Positions 1-5,582 of a stretch of 5,582 nt of DNA are shown here, piece by piece; the first letter of the stretch is position 1; every line of letters starts with the position of its first letter. Under the pieces are notes generated by a model, which was not told the origin of the DNA, ran no database searches, and saw only the letters and a program-made list of their open reading frames with translations. A program made the translations under genes and the position numbers. This DNA comes from Opitutia bacterium (GTDB taxonomy: Bacteria > Verrucomicrobiota > Verrucomicrobiia > Opitutales > Coraliomargaritaceae): positions 1-5,582 of the forward strand of contig JABJQI010000088.1 in assembly GCA_018663485.1 (NCBI GenBank). The letters run 5' to 3'.

Positions 1-1059
1 CCAAGCACTCAAACGACTATTGACCCAGCAGCCTATCAACTAAAGCGCTACGAAGGCAATCCGATCATTTCGCCCAAGCCTGGTTCCTCCTGGGAAAGCG
101 AGGTCACCACCAATCCGGCAGCATGGTATGATGAAGCCACAGGACAAGTGCAACTTGTCTACCGCGCGGCAGGCGACGACGCGGAGCACCGCGTGCACCT
201 CGGCCTCGCTGTGAGTAAAGATGGCTACAACTTCGAGCGCGTTTCCGACGAGCCAGTGCTCACACCACTGGTTGGCAGCATCGATAATGGCTGCGTGGAA
301 GACCCGCGCATCGTCAAGATCGGCGATTGGTATTACATCACCTCCGCCACACGCCCCTTCCCTCCGGGCAAGTATTGGGAAAATGAAAACCACCACGCCG
401 ACAAGAATAGCCACTTCCCGGACGAGTTCCCGATCGCGATGCGCGAGAACTTTACTTCCACCCACCTGTTCCTCACTCAGGACCTTGCAAGCAAGGACTG
501 GCTGCGCGCCGGCCGCCTGACTAACCCGAAGCTCGACGACCGCGACGTCGTCATCTTCCCCGAGAAGATCAACGACAAGTGGTTTACGATCCACCGCCCA
601 ATGCAGTGGCACGGTGAAGGCTTCCCCAATAAGTTCCCCGGCATCTGGATCGCCGAGTGTGAAGACCTGCTCGAATGGAAGGACATGAAGCTCCTCGCCA
701 AAGGTGAATACCCATGGGAAGAAAAGATCGGCGCTAACAACCCGCCAATGAAGACCGACAAAGGATGGCTGCAGATCTACCACGGCGTCGGTGCCGACAA
801 GCAATACCGCCTCGGTGCGCTGCTGCTCGATCTCGACGATCCGACAAAGGTCACACACCGCACACCAAAGCCAATCTACGAACCGGTCGAAGACTACGAG
901 ACACAAGGCATCTACAAGGGTGTTTGCTTCCCATGCGGCCACGTCGTCATCGATGGCACCTACTTCCTCTACTACGGTGGCGGCGACGTGCACTGCGCAG
1001 TCTGCACGACTCCACTTCAGGATCTACTCGATCACCTACTTGCAAATCCAGTCAAGTAA
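1..1059 (+). CDS. GH130 family beta-mannoside phosphorylase, 5' end outside window
   Basis: The frame is open from base 1 to the TAA at 1057-1059 (352 visible residues). It has no in-frame ATG near the front, and recognisable GH130 sequence (RYEGNPIISP, residues 16-25) starts almost at once, so probably only a short N-terminus is missing. The GTG at 148 is not the start, because conserved strand sequence precedes it. GH130 enzymes are five-bladed beta-propellers that phosphorolyse beta-mannosides to alpha-mannose 1-phosphate. Visible signatures are NPAAWYDE (38-45), LVYRA (52-56), the EDPRI motif with the family's acidic catalytic residue (D101), HRP (198-200), KIG...PP (242-249), IYHGV (259-263) and YYGGGD (324-329). 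R199, K242 and H261 match the phosphate-binding set of GH130 phosphorylases, which hydrolytic members lack, so phosphorolysis is favoured. A segment of about 30 residues at 118-150 looks like an insertion. The exact substrate (mannosyl-glucose, mannobiose, mannosyl-GlcNAc) cannot be read from sequence. No signal peptide is visible, and a cytoplasmic location is expected. Confidence 0.88.
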   Translation, partial: PSTQTTIDPAAYQLKRYEGNPIISPKPGSSWESEVTTNPAAWYDEATGQVQLVYRAAGDDAEHRVHLGLAVSKDGYNFERVSDEPVLTPLVGSIDNGCVEDPRIVKIGDWYYITSATRPFPPGKYWENENHHADKNSHFPDEFPIAMRENFTSTHLFLTQDLASKDWLRAGRLTNPKLDDRDVVIFPEKINDKWFTIHRPMQWHGEGFPNKFPGIWIAECEDLLEWKDMKLLAKGEYPWEEKIGANNPPMKTDKGWLQIYHGVGADKQYRLGALLLDLDDPTKVTHRTPKPIYEPVEDYETQGIYKGVCFPCGHVVIDGTYFLYYGGGDVHCAVCTTPLQDLLDHLLANPVK

Positions 1060-1087
1060 TCGGAAGCCAAACGTAACTTACATCATC

Positions 1088-1129
1088 AAGGCCCTCCCCG
1101 GCGAACGCTCCGCGGCGAGGGCCTTTTTT
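1088..1129 (+). terminator. Rho-independent terminator after the GH130 gene
   Basis: A 9-bp perfect stem pairs AAGGCCCTC (1088-1096) with GAGGGCCTT (1117-1125). A short GC-rich inner pairing is possible (CCG 1098-1100 with CGG 1113-1115). A run of six T (1124-1129) follows, overlapping the stem base. It lies 28 bp after the GH130 stop codon, which is the classical layout. It separates GH130 from manA although both fit one pathway. Confidence 0.88.
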
Positions 1130-1168
1130 ACCCCCAAGAACTCGATCCCCCTCAAATTTGATTACGAC

Positions 1169-2098
1169 ATGAAGCACATTATCTTTACACCGATTTACCA
1201 GGAACGCGTCTGGGGCGGCACTGGATTTGCAAAGCACCTCAATCGTGAACTCCCCGAAGGCAAAGTTATCGGCGAAAGCTGGGAGATCGTCGACCGTCCC
1301 GAGGCACAGTCCACCACGGCAGAGGGTCAAACCATTCGCGAGCTGATTGCGTCCGACCCCGAAGGCATCATGGGTGCAGGGTGGCCAGCGGACAAGCCCT
1401 TCCCAATCTTAGTCAAATGGCTCGACTGCCAGGAGAAGCTAAGCCTCCAAGTGCATCCACCCGCCGCGGTCGCACCTGAGCTCAATGGCGAACCCAAAAC
1501 CGAGAACTGGTATATCGCCCACGCCGAACCACATGCAACACTCATGGCAGGTCTGCGCGAAGGCGTGAGTCAAAGCGCATTTCAAATGGGCTTACAGAGC
1601 AACAATCTTGAGCCGCTGGTGCACAGTATGGATGTCAAAGCGGGCGAGTCGATCTTCATCCCAAGTGGACGTATTCACGCAATCGGTGGCGGCAACCTAA
1701 TCCTTGAAATTCAGCAAAACTCCGACACCACTTACCGAGTGTATGACTGGGGACGCGTAGGACTCGACGGCAGTCCGCGCCAGCTACACATCGACGAATC
1801 GCTCAAGAGCACAGACTTCAACGATTTTGAGCCTGACACACTTAAACCGACCGGCGGCAATCAAGTGCTGGCCGAAAGCGATGTCTTCAATCTGAATAAA
1901 ATCATACTCAAAGCGGGAGAATTCCTCTGCTTCGAGGCGGGCTCTCCAAAGATTTTGAGTGTCGTCAGTGGGAAACTACGAGAAGACGACGGCTCATCAA
2001 TCCATGCAGGAACAAACGCCCTACTCCCCGCCCGAGACGATTTTTCCTTCATGGCACTCGAAGACTGCGAACTACTGCTCACACAGGATTTCGCCTAG
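1169..2098 (+). CDS. manA: Class I (zinc) mannose-6-phosphate isomerase, short form
   Basis: This 309-residue protein interconverts mannose 6-phosphate and fructose 6-phosphate in the cytoplasm. The ATG at 1169 is chosen because the family N-terminus (FTPIYQERVWGG, residues 6-17) follows directly. The frame is open back to 791 but overlaps GH130 and the terminator there. Family zinc ligands are all present: Q94 and H96 in LSLQVHP, E112 in KTENWYI, and H170 in IPSGRIHAIGG. The active-site arginine is R190 in TTYRVYDWGR. The length matches the roughly 310-residue bacterial short form, which lacks the helical insert of the long enzymes. No Shine-Dalgarno sequence is apparent. The likely role is to feed mannose units released by the upstream GH130 enzyme, after a mutase step, into glycolysis. 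The gene is probably co-transcribed with the sulfatase 45 bp downstream, since no terminator lies between them. A role in making GDP-mannose precursors in the reverse direction is also possible. Confidence 0.93.
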   Translation: MKHIIFTPIYQERVWGGTGFAKHLNRELPEGKVIGESWEIVDRPEAQSTTAEGQTIRELIASDPEGIMGAGWPADKPFPILVKWLDCQEKLSLQVHPPAAVAPELNGEPKTENWYIAHAEPHATLMAGLREGVSQSAFQMGLQSNNLEPLVHSMDVKAGESIFIPSGRIHAIGGGNLILEIQQNSDTTYRVYDWGRVGLDGSPRQLHIDESLKSTDFNDFEPDTLKPTGGNQVLAESDVFNLNKIILKAGEFLCFEAGSPKILSVVSGKLREDDGSSIHAGTNALLPARDDFSFMALEDCELLLTQDFA

Positions 2099-2143
2099 TC
2101 GCATCGTTACCGCACGGACAAAGCAATCAGTAAACACATCACG

Positions 2144-3646
2144 ATGCTCCAGATATCTCGTTTTAATCCGATCGGCATCAGCCTGATCATTGCATTGGCT
2201 CTAACACTTCACGCTCATGCCAAGCCGAACATTCTGTTTATCACTGTCGATGATATGAATGCCGACTCCGTGGGTTGCTTCGGCTGTCCGATAGAAGGCA
2301 CCACACCGAACTTGGATCAACTCGCTGCCGATGGTATACGTTTCGAGCACGCCCATGTGCAAGTACCGAACTGCACCCCCTCGCGCAATGTGCTGCAAAC
2401 AGGACGCTATCCGCAAAGCAATGGCGTCGAAGGGTTCTACGATGTTGTAGTGGATTTCCCGATACTACCAGAGATATTGAAGGAAAACGGCTACCGCACC
2501 GGAATCTGGGGCAAAGTGGTCGATACCACACCCACCTCTGACTACAAATGGGACAAAGTCATGTCGTCCACAGGTGGCCCCGGCAGCATTAAGAGCGCCA
2601 AGGAAGTGCACCGCCTTACCAAAAAATTCATCGACGATAGTCTCACCGCCAAACAGCCGTTCTACTTCGTCCTGAATATCTCCGACCCGCACCACCCGCT
2701 CTTCAATAGCCCAGGGGCGAAGAAAAAAGGACACGACAACTTCCCCCCCTCACGTATCTTCACTCCCGATGAAATCGTCGTGCCCGGGTTCCTGCCAGAC
2801 ATTCGCAAAGTGCGCGAAGATGTGACCAACTACTATAATAGCGTGCGCCGCGCGGACGACCTAGTGGGAGCCGCTTTGCAAGCTCTCAAAGACTCCGGTG
2901 AAGCCGACAACACCATCGTCATGTTTCTCTCCGACCATGGTATGCCCTTCCCCTTCGCGAAGACCAACCTCTACCACCATAGCACCCGCACCCCATGGAT
3001 CGTGCGCATTCCAGGCATCGTTCAACCCGGAAGTATCGACCAAGAACACATGATCTCCGCCATCGACTTCATGCCCACAATACTGGAACTCTGCTCAATC
3101 GATGGACCTGAGGATATGAACGGCAGCAGCTTTCTGCCATTACTAAAAGGAGAAACCCAAGCCCGACGTAACCAAGTATTTAAAGAGTTCCACGAAACTG
3201 CGGGTGGTATCCGTAACCCTATGCGTGCGGTCGAAACCAAACGCTACGGCTACATCTTCAACCCGTGGTCCGATGGCCAACGCCTCTTCAAGTCAGCCAC
3301 GCTTTACTCGCCAACTTACAAAGCAATGGCTACAGCCGCTCGTGACAGCAAGCAGATCGATACACGCATCCAGCACTTCAACCATCGCACCGTCGAGGAG
3401 TTCTACGATTACGAAAAAGATCCGGATGCCTTAAACAACTTAATCAATGGCCCGCGCTACGCCGACGAAATCGCCGCACTGCGCAGTTCATTGCAAGCAT
3501 GGATGGAAGCGATGGATGACCCCGTACTCGATGCCTTTCTGAACCGCAATGATCCCGCCGCGCTCAAGGCATTCATTGATCAACAGGATGCCGAGAGCGC
3601 AGCACGCTTAGCAGGCGGTGGCACACGTAAGCGCAACAAAAAATAG
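2144..3646 (+). CDS. Secreted S1 sulfatase, heparan N-sulfatase (SGSH)-like
   Basis: This 500-residue protein has an N-terminal signal peptide (hydrophobic core about residues 10-21, likely cleavage after AHA at 24-26). It should act in the periplasm or outside the cell, removing sulfate from a glycan. Family S1 features are metal ligands D36-D37 (TVDD), the formylglycine motif CTPSR (77-81, C77 to be oxidised), TGRYPQSNG (86-94), WGK (122-124), DPHHP (181-185), and SDHGMPFP (263-270) supplying the second metal pair. Similarity to animal N-sulfoglucosamine sulfohydrolase runs the whole length, including the TNLY segment after MPFP, the NPMRAV segment (358-363) and a C-terminal EFYDYEKDPDALNNL block (419-433). 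This suggests subfamily S1_8, but the substrate need not be heparan. The histidine normally following GK is absent. The tail (494-500) is strongly basic. The ATG at 2144 is the start that includes the full signal peptide. No Shine-Dalgarno is visible. The cysteine-type motif needs a formylglycine-generating system encoded elsewhere. Confidence 0.92.
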   Translation: MLQISRFNPIGISLIIALALTLHAHAKPNILFITVDDMNADSVGCFGCPIEGTTPNLDQLAADGIRFEHAHVQVPNCTPSRNVLQTGRYPQSNGVEGFYDVVVDFPILPEILKENGYRTGIWGKVVDTTPTSDYKWDKVMSSTGGPGSIKSAKEVHRLTKKFIDDSLTAKQPFYFVLNISDPHHPLFNSPGAKKKGHDNFPPSRIFTPDEIVVPGFLPDIRKVREDVTNYYNSVRRADDLVGAALQALKDSGEADNTIVMFLSDHGMPFPFAKTNLYHHSTRTPWIVRIPGIVQPGSIDQEHMISAIDFMPTILELCSIDGPEDMNGSSFLPLLKGETQARRNQVFKEFHETAGGIRNPMRAVETKRYGYIFNPWSDGQRLFKSATLYSPTYKAMATAARDSKQIDTRIQHFNHRTVEEFYDYEKDPDALNNLINGPRYADEIAALRSSLQAWMEAMDDPVLDAFLNRNDPAALKAFIDQQDAESAARLAGGGTRKRNKK

Positions 3647-3652
3647 TCAGGC

Positions 3653-3895
3653 ATGAACCATTGTCACCTCCCCCGAATCTCCGCACCGCTCAAATGCGCA
3701 GCCGCTCTGAGCCTATGCATCGCATCATCGGCACTCTACGCGACTAACACCACCTTCGTCGGAGATTTCTCCGCGCCAACAAAGCTCGCCAATAGCGGTG
3801 CCACCGCGGAGTTGGGCAATGGCGGCTCCTACAGCTACGGCACTTGGGTGTATTCTAACGGTAATTCCGGCATCAACGATCCTGCAACGGAATGA
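3653..3895 (+). pseudogene. 5' fragment of an exported protein gene, cut by the IS
   Basis: The ATG at 3653 lies six bases after the sulfatase stop, so the two were probably in one transcript. The fragment encodes about 80 residues. A signal peptide (hydrophobic stretch about residues 15-27, likely cleavage after ALYA at 27-30) is followed by a Ser/Gly/Asn/Thr-rich segment with SYSYGTWVYSNGNSG at 59-73. The frame ends in TGA at 3893-3895, just where the IS sequence begins, so this stop is probably supplied by or at the junction rather than native. The mature part resembles the start of secreted beta-rich or adhesin-like proteins of Verrucomicrobiota, but I do not recognise a family. The 3' part is not found right of the IS. 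Being tied to the sulfatase, it was probably a polysaccharide-related exported protein (inference). A genuine short 80-residue protein is possible but less likely. Confidence 0.7.
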
Positions 3896-3898
3896 TAA

Positions 3899-3938
3899 GG
3901 ACATCGGTAACACTTTATCTAAGGACATAGGTTACACA
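3899..3938. repeat. Left-end tandem transposase-binding motifs
   Basis: Two direct copies lie here: GGACATCGGTAACAC (3899-3913) and GGACATAGGTTACAC (3923-3937), offset by 24 bp, about two and a quarter turns of DNA. The matching copies at the other end are inverted. They are most simply read as transposase recognition sites. The outer left copy matches the inner right copy best. Confidence 0.8.
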
Positions 3939-3990
3939 TCTGAGGTGTATGGTTAGGTTAGGAGTTGAGGTCAAGATTTGGTTGATGAGC

Positions 3991-4069
3991 TGATAGGTTT
4001 GCTTCGTGCAGACCGTCCTCCGCAGGAGGTGACGCGAAGCGGCAAGGTCGGAGCGAAGCAAACCTATCA
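3991..4069. repeat. Long branched palindrome downstream of the transposase
   Basis: A 16-bp perfect inverted repeat (TGATAGGTTTGCTTCG at 3991-4006, complement at 4054-4069) encloses 47 bp. Inside are a second stem GACC/GGTC (4011-4014 with 4046-4049) and two small hairpins: CCTCC-GCA-GGAGG (4017-4029) and CGC-GAA-GCG (4033-4041). The whole could fold as a junction with two side arms. It starts 15 bp beyond the transposase stop, in its 3' untranslated region on the minus strand. No T run follows on either strand, so it is not a standard terminator. It may be a structured 3' UTR, a block to read-through, or a separate small palindromic repeat carried inside the IS. Function unknown. Confidence 0.75.
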
Positions 4070-4084
4070 ATGTGACTAGGATGT

Positions 4085-5302
4085 TCATTTCGCTTTATTC
4101 TTGATTGGCTCACTTACGCTGGGCGCTTGATCAGGCTTAATAATCAGGCTGTTCGTCCGGTATGGATCCGTGCAATTAAACTCAAGATTGCCGAGATGAA
4201 GATTGGCGTAATGGAGCTCGGTGATTCCTTGATCGTTCTTACATAATCCGACTGTTCTGCCCGCGAAGATCTCACTCATGTAGAAGTTTGATCCTTCGTG
4301 AGAGAAGTTACCGGACTCACTCAAGCGCACTACTTTGTAGCCTTCCGGATAGCGCATCTTGTATCTTTCGCCGAGGCGCCTGGCGCTCTTACGGTAAATT
4401 TCAGCTGGTCGGAGCATGTCCAAACTCTCATGAGGGCGATCATTATTATATTCATACCGCCAACGCTCTAGGCGTTTCTTTTGCGCCGCTAGGTTCTTCG
4501 ACGGGGGCTTCGTCGCTTCCGCTTTTAGATCGCGGTGCATACGCTCATGCGAGCCGTTCTCTTGAGGTGAGGCAGGTGTCATAAACTCAACGCGGATGCC
4601 TTGCTCGATCCACCAGACACTCAGCTTTGATAGGCCTCCGAGAGCCATCGAGGCAAATGGAGCGCCATTATCCACACGTATAATTTCGGGCAATCCATGG
4701 TGACGCATCAGCTTTTTAAAGACGCGTAGAGTCCCCTTAAATTGCTGATTTGCGCAGCCGTGGCAGCAGATGATATATCGACTGTAACGATCACACACTG
4801 TCAATGGATCACAGCGTTGCCCGTCCTTCAAAGTGAACCAGCCTTTAAAGTCCACTGTCCACACTTCGTTGGATCGCGTAGGCTCAGTCAAGTGTTCTGG
4901 GCGAACACGATGCACACCAATCTTACGCTTGCGCTTCTGGCTTAACCCGTGACGGCTCAGCACTAAGGCGATGGTGCTTTCACGCGGTGGACGTTCGATA
5001 CCATGAATCTTTATTAATAGATCACGGATCTTCTTCGGCCCCCAGGTCGGATGTTTACGTCGCTCCTTTAAGATCAACGCCTCGACGGACTTTACCGTCC
5101 CATTCGGACTACTCTTTGGCCGACGACTTCGATCATGCAGACCCTCGAACCCCTCGGAGCGATAGCGCTTCAAATACTTGTGACCAGTCTTACGACTGAT
5201 TCCAAAATCAGCGCACAACTCTCCCACGGTGAAGCGGCCAGTCTGTGCTAAGGTTACAAAATGTTCTTTTTCGGTCATCGGTTCGGTTTTCTTCCATGGC
5301 AT
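4085..5302 (-). CDS. IS481-family DDE transposase, intact
   Basis: The protein has 405 residues from the ATG at 5302-5300, and TGA lies at 4087-4085. This start is preferred over the upstream TTG at 5311 because MPWKK...M is the usual N-terminus of this group. The order is a helix-turn-helix region (about 24-47, with FGISRKTGHKYLKRY) and an HTH_29/homeodomain-like second part (about 70-120). The integrase core follows, with D151 in WTVDFKG, D211 in RVDNGAPF and E253 in PQENGSHERMH as the DDE triad. After it comes the small C-terminal beta domain typical of the family (about 320-375, with FYMSEIFAGRTVGL at 340-353). It catalyses cut or copy and insertion of the element by binding the terminal motifs. 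The inner right-end motif (5318-5332) sits 15 bp upstream of the start codon, so transposase binding there could repress its own transcription (inference). No Shine-Dalgarno is visible. Confidence 0.94.
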   Translation of the reverse strand: MPWKKTEPMTEKEHFVTLAQTGRFTVGELCADFGISRKTGHKYLKRYRSEGFEGLHDRSRRPKSSPNGTVKSVEALILKERRKHPTWGPKKIRDLLIKIHGIERPPRESTIALVLSRHGLSQKRKRKIGVHRVRPEHLTEPTRSNEVWTVDFKGWFTLKDGQRCDPLTVCDRYSRYIICCHGCANQQFKGTLRVFKKLMRHHGLPEIIRVDNGAPFASMALGGLSKLSVWWIEQGIRVEFMTPASPQENGSHERMHRDLKAEATKPPSKNLAAQKKRLERWRYEYNNDRPHESLDMLRPAEIYRKSARRLGERYKMRYPEGYKVVRLSESGNFSHEGSNFYMSEIFAGRTVGLCKNDQGITELHYANLHLGNLEFNCTDPYRTNSLIIKPDQAPSVSEPIKNKAK

Positions 5303-5317
5303 AATTGCCAATTTGAA

Positions 5318-5356
5318 GTGTTACCGATGTCCTTAGAAGATCTGTTACCTATGTCC
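5318..5356. repeat. Right-end tandem transposase-binding motifs
   Basis: Two copies lie here in the opposite orientation to the left end: GTGTTACCGATGTCC (5318-5332, inner) and TGTTACCTATGTCC (5343-5356, outer). They are again offset by 24 bp. The inner copy lies in the leader of the transposase gene. Confidence 0.8.
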
Positions 5357-5364
5357 TCGGATCA

Positions 5365-5468
5365 TACCGCAGGTCGTGAAATTGGTCTTTGACGCCTTTC
5401 TGGTGCTCATATCAACTTTGGGGAAATCAAATTACTGATTAAATTTATTAGACAAAAAGTCTCAAAGT
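5365..5468. other. AT-rich intergenic region right of the IS
   Basis: This 104-bp stretch has no credible gene. Frames here do not continue the interrupted exported protein. The 3' half is AT-rich and could hold a promoter for the gene at 5469. A weak candidate is TTGGGG (5418-5423), a 16-bp spacer and TAAATT (5440-5445), which has only 3/6 and 4/6 matches to sigma-70 boxes. A small palindrome AGAC-AAAAA-GTCT (5450-5462) lies just before the start codon and could be a regulatory site or chance. Confidence 0.35.
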
Positions 5469-5582
5469 ATGCTTTCACTTCTTATTTCAGCGCTGGTCGC
5501 ACTCTCATTGGCTAGTGCCTCGATCGCTTCGCAGTTTAATACGGGGACGACGGTCTTCTTTAGTATCGCCGGATTTGTTGGC
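5469..5582 (+). CDS. Hypothetical small membrane protein, 3' end outside window
   Basis: An ATG at 5469 opens a frame that stays open for the last 38 codons. The start (MLSLLISALVALSLASASIA) is strongly hydrophobic. It is followed by a short polar stretch (SQFNTGTTV, residues 21-29) and then a second hydrophobic run (FFSIAGFVG, 30-38). This pattern suits an inner-membrane protein with at least two spans, or a signal peptide followed by a membrane segment. No Shine-Dalgarno is visible. The family cannot be named from this much sequence, and no link to the carbohydrate genes can be shown. Confidence 0.55.
   Translation, partial: MLSLLISALVALSLASASIASQFNTGTTVFFSIAGFVG

Larger units (their letters stand above)
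3893..5364 (-). mobile_element. IS481-family insertion sequence, about 1.47 kb
   Basis: The element has one minus-strand transposase gene and inverted ends built from GGACATMGGTWACA motifs (two per end). The outermost motifs start at 3899 on the left and end at 5356 on the right. The base TGAT shared in inverted orientation (3893-3896 and 5361-5364) was taken as the approximate edge, so each boundary is uncertain by several bases. A 20-bp perfect inverted match (3896-3915 against 5316-5335) joins the left outer copy to the right inner copy. No clear target duplication flanks it. The DNA looks lower in GC than the genes to the left, consistent with a separate origin. The transposase reads through without frameshift, so the element may be active. 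Confidence 0.88.

Noticed and set aside
40..993. Long minus-strand open frame opposite GH130
   Set aside because: It is the shadow of a high-GC coding region. The plus strand has clear GH130 motifs, and the antisense protein has no recognisable domain.
791..1168. In-frame upstream extension of manA to 791
   Set aside because: It overlaps the GH130 gene by about 270 bp and runs through the terminator, and its translation is unlike any isomerase. The family N-terminus starts at the ATG at 1169.
3991..4069. Palindrome as an intrinsic terminator of the transposase
   Set aside because: No T run follows the stem on the minus strand (towards 3980) or on the plus strand (after 4069).
4288..5199. 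Plus-strand open frames within the transposase (4288-4584, 4742-4945, 4987-5199)
   Set aside because: They lie opposite the intact DDE transposase and show no protein family features.
3888..5361. CGGA at both junctions (3888-3891 and 5358-5361) as a target-site duplication
   Set aside because: It would put the left edge eight bases and the right edge two bases from the outermost GGACAT motifs, which is not symmetric. A four-base match is also easily found by chance.
5345..5410. 21-codon minus-strand frame spanning the right IS edge
   Set aside because: It is too short, straddles the element boundary and has no recognisable motif or ribosome-binding site.

Overview
The window looks like a carbohydrate-degradation locus from a Gram-negative, probably marine bacterium, interrupted by an insertion sequence. 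The best guess for the host is Verrucomicrobiota (Opitutae/Puniceicoccales type), with Planctomycetota or Lentisphaerota as alternatives. The guess rests on a heparan-N-sulfatase-like S1 sulfatase with a basic C-terminal tail, a short class I mannose-6-phosphate isomerase, a GH130 phosphorylase, moderately high GC and the lack of clear Shine-Dalgarno sites before any start. It is an inference from gene content, not a database result.

Bases 1-3646 hold three plus-strand genes. The first is a GH130 mannoside phosphorylase whose start lies outside the window, followed by a strong intrinsic terminator (1088-1129). Next come manA (1169-2098) and a secreted SGSH-like sulfatase (2144-3646), only 45 bp apart. 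They fit one pathway. The sulfatase would remove sulfate from a glycan outside the cytoplasm. GH130 would split beta-mannosides with phosphate to give mannose 1-phosphate. ManA, after a phosphomannomutase not seen here, would pass mannose 6-phosphate to fructose 6-phosphate.

Six bases after the sulfatase a fourth gene starts at 3653, encoding an exported protein. It is cut off after about 80 codons by an IS481-family element of about 1.47 kb (roughly 3893-5364). The element carries one intact minus-strand DDE transposase (4085-5302). Each end has two copies of a GGACATMGGTWACA motif at a 24-bp period. A 79-bp branched palindrome lies between the transposase stop and the left end. I find no convincing target-site duplication, and the rest of the interrupted gene does not reappear on the right.

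Beyond the IS lies about 100 bp of AT-rich intergenic DNA. A new plus-strand gene for a small, hydrophobic, probably membrane protein then begins at 5469 and runs out of the window. I saw no tRNA, rRNA, CRISPR array or riboswitch.
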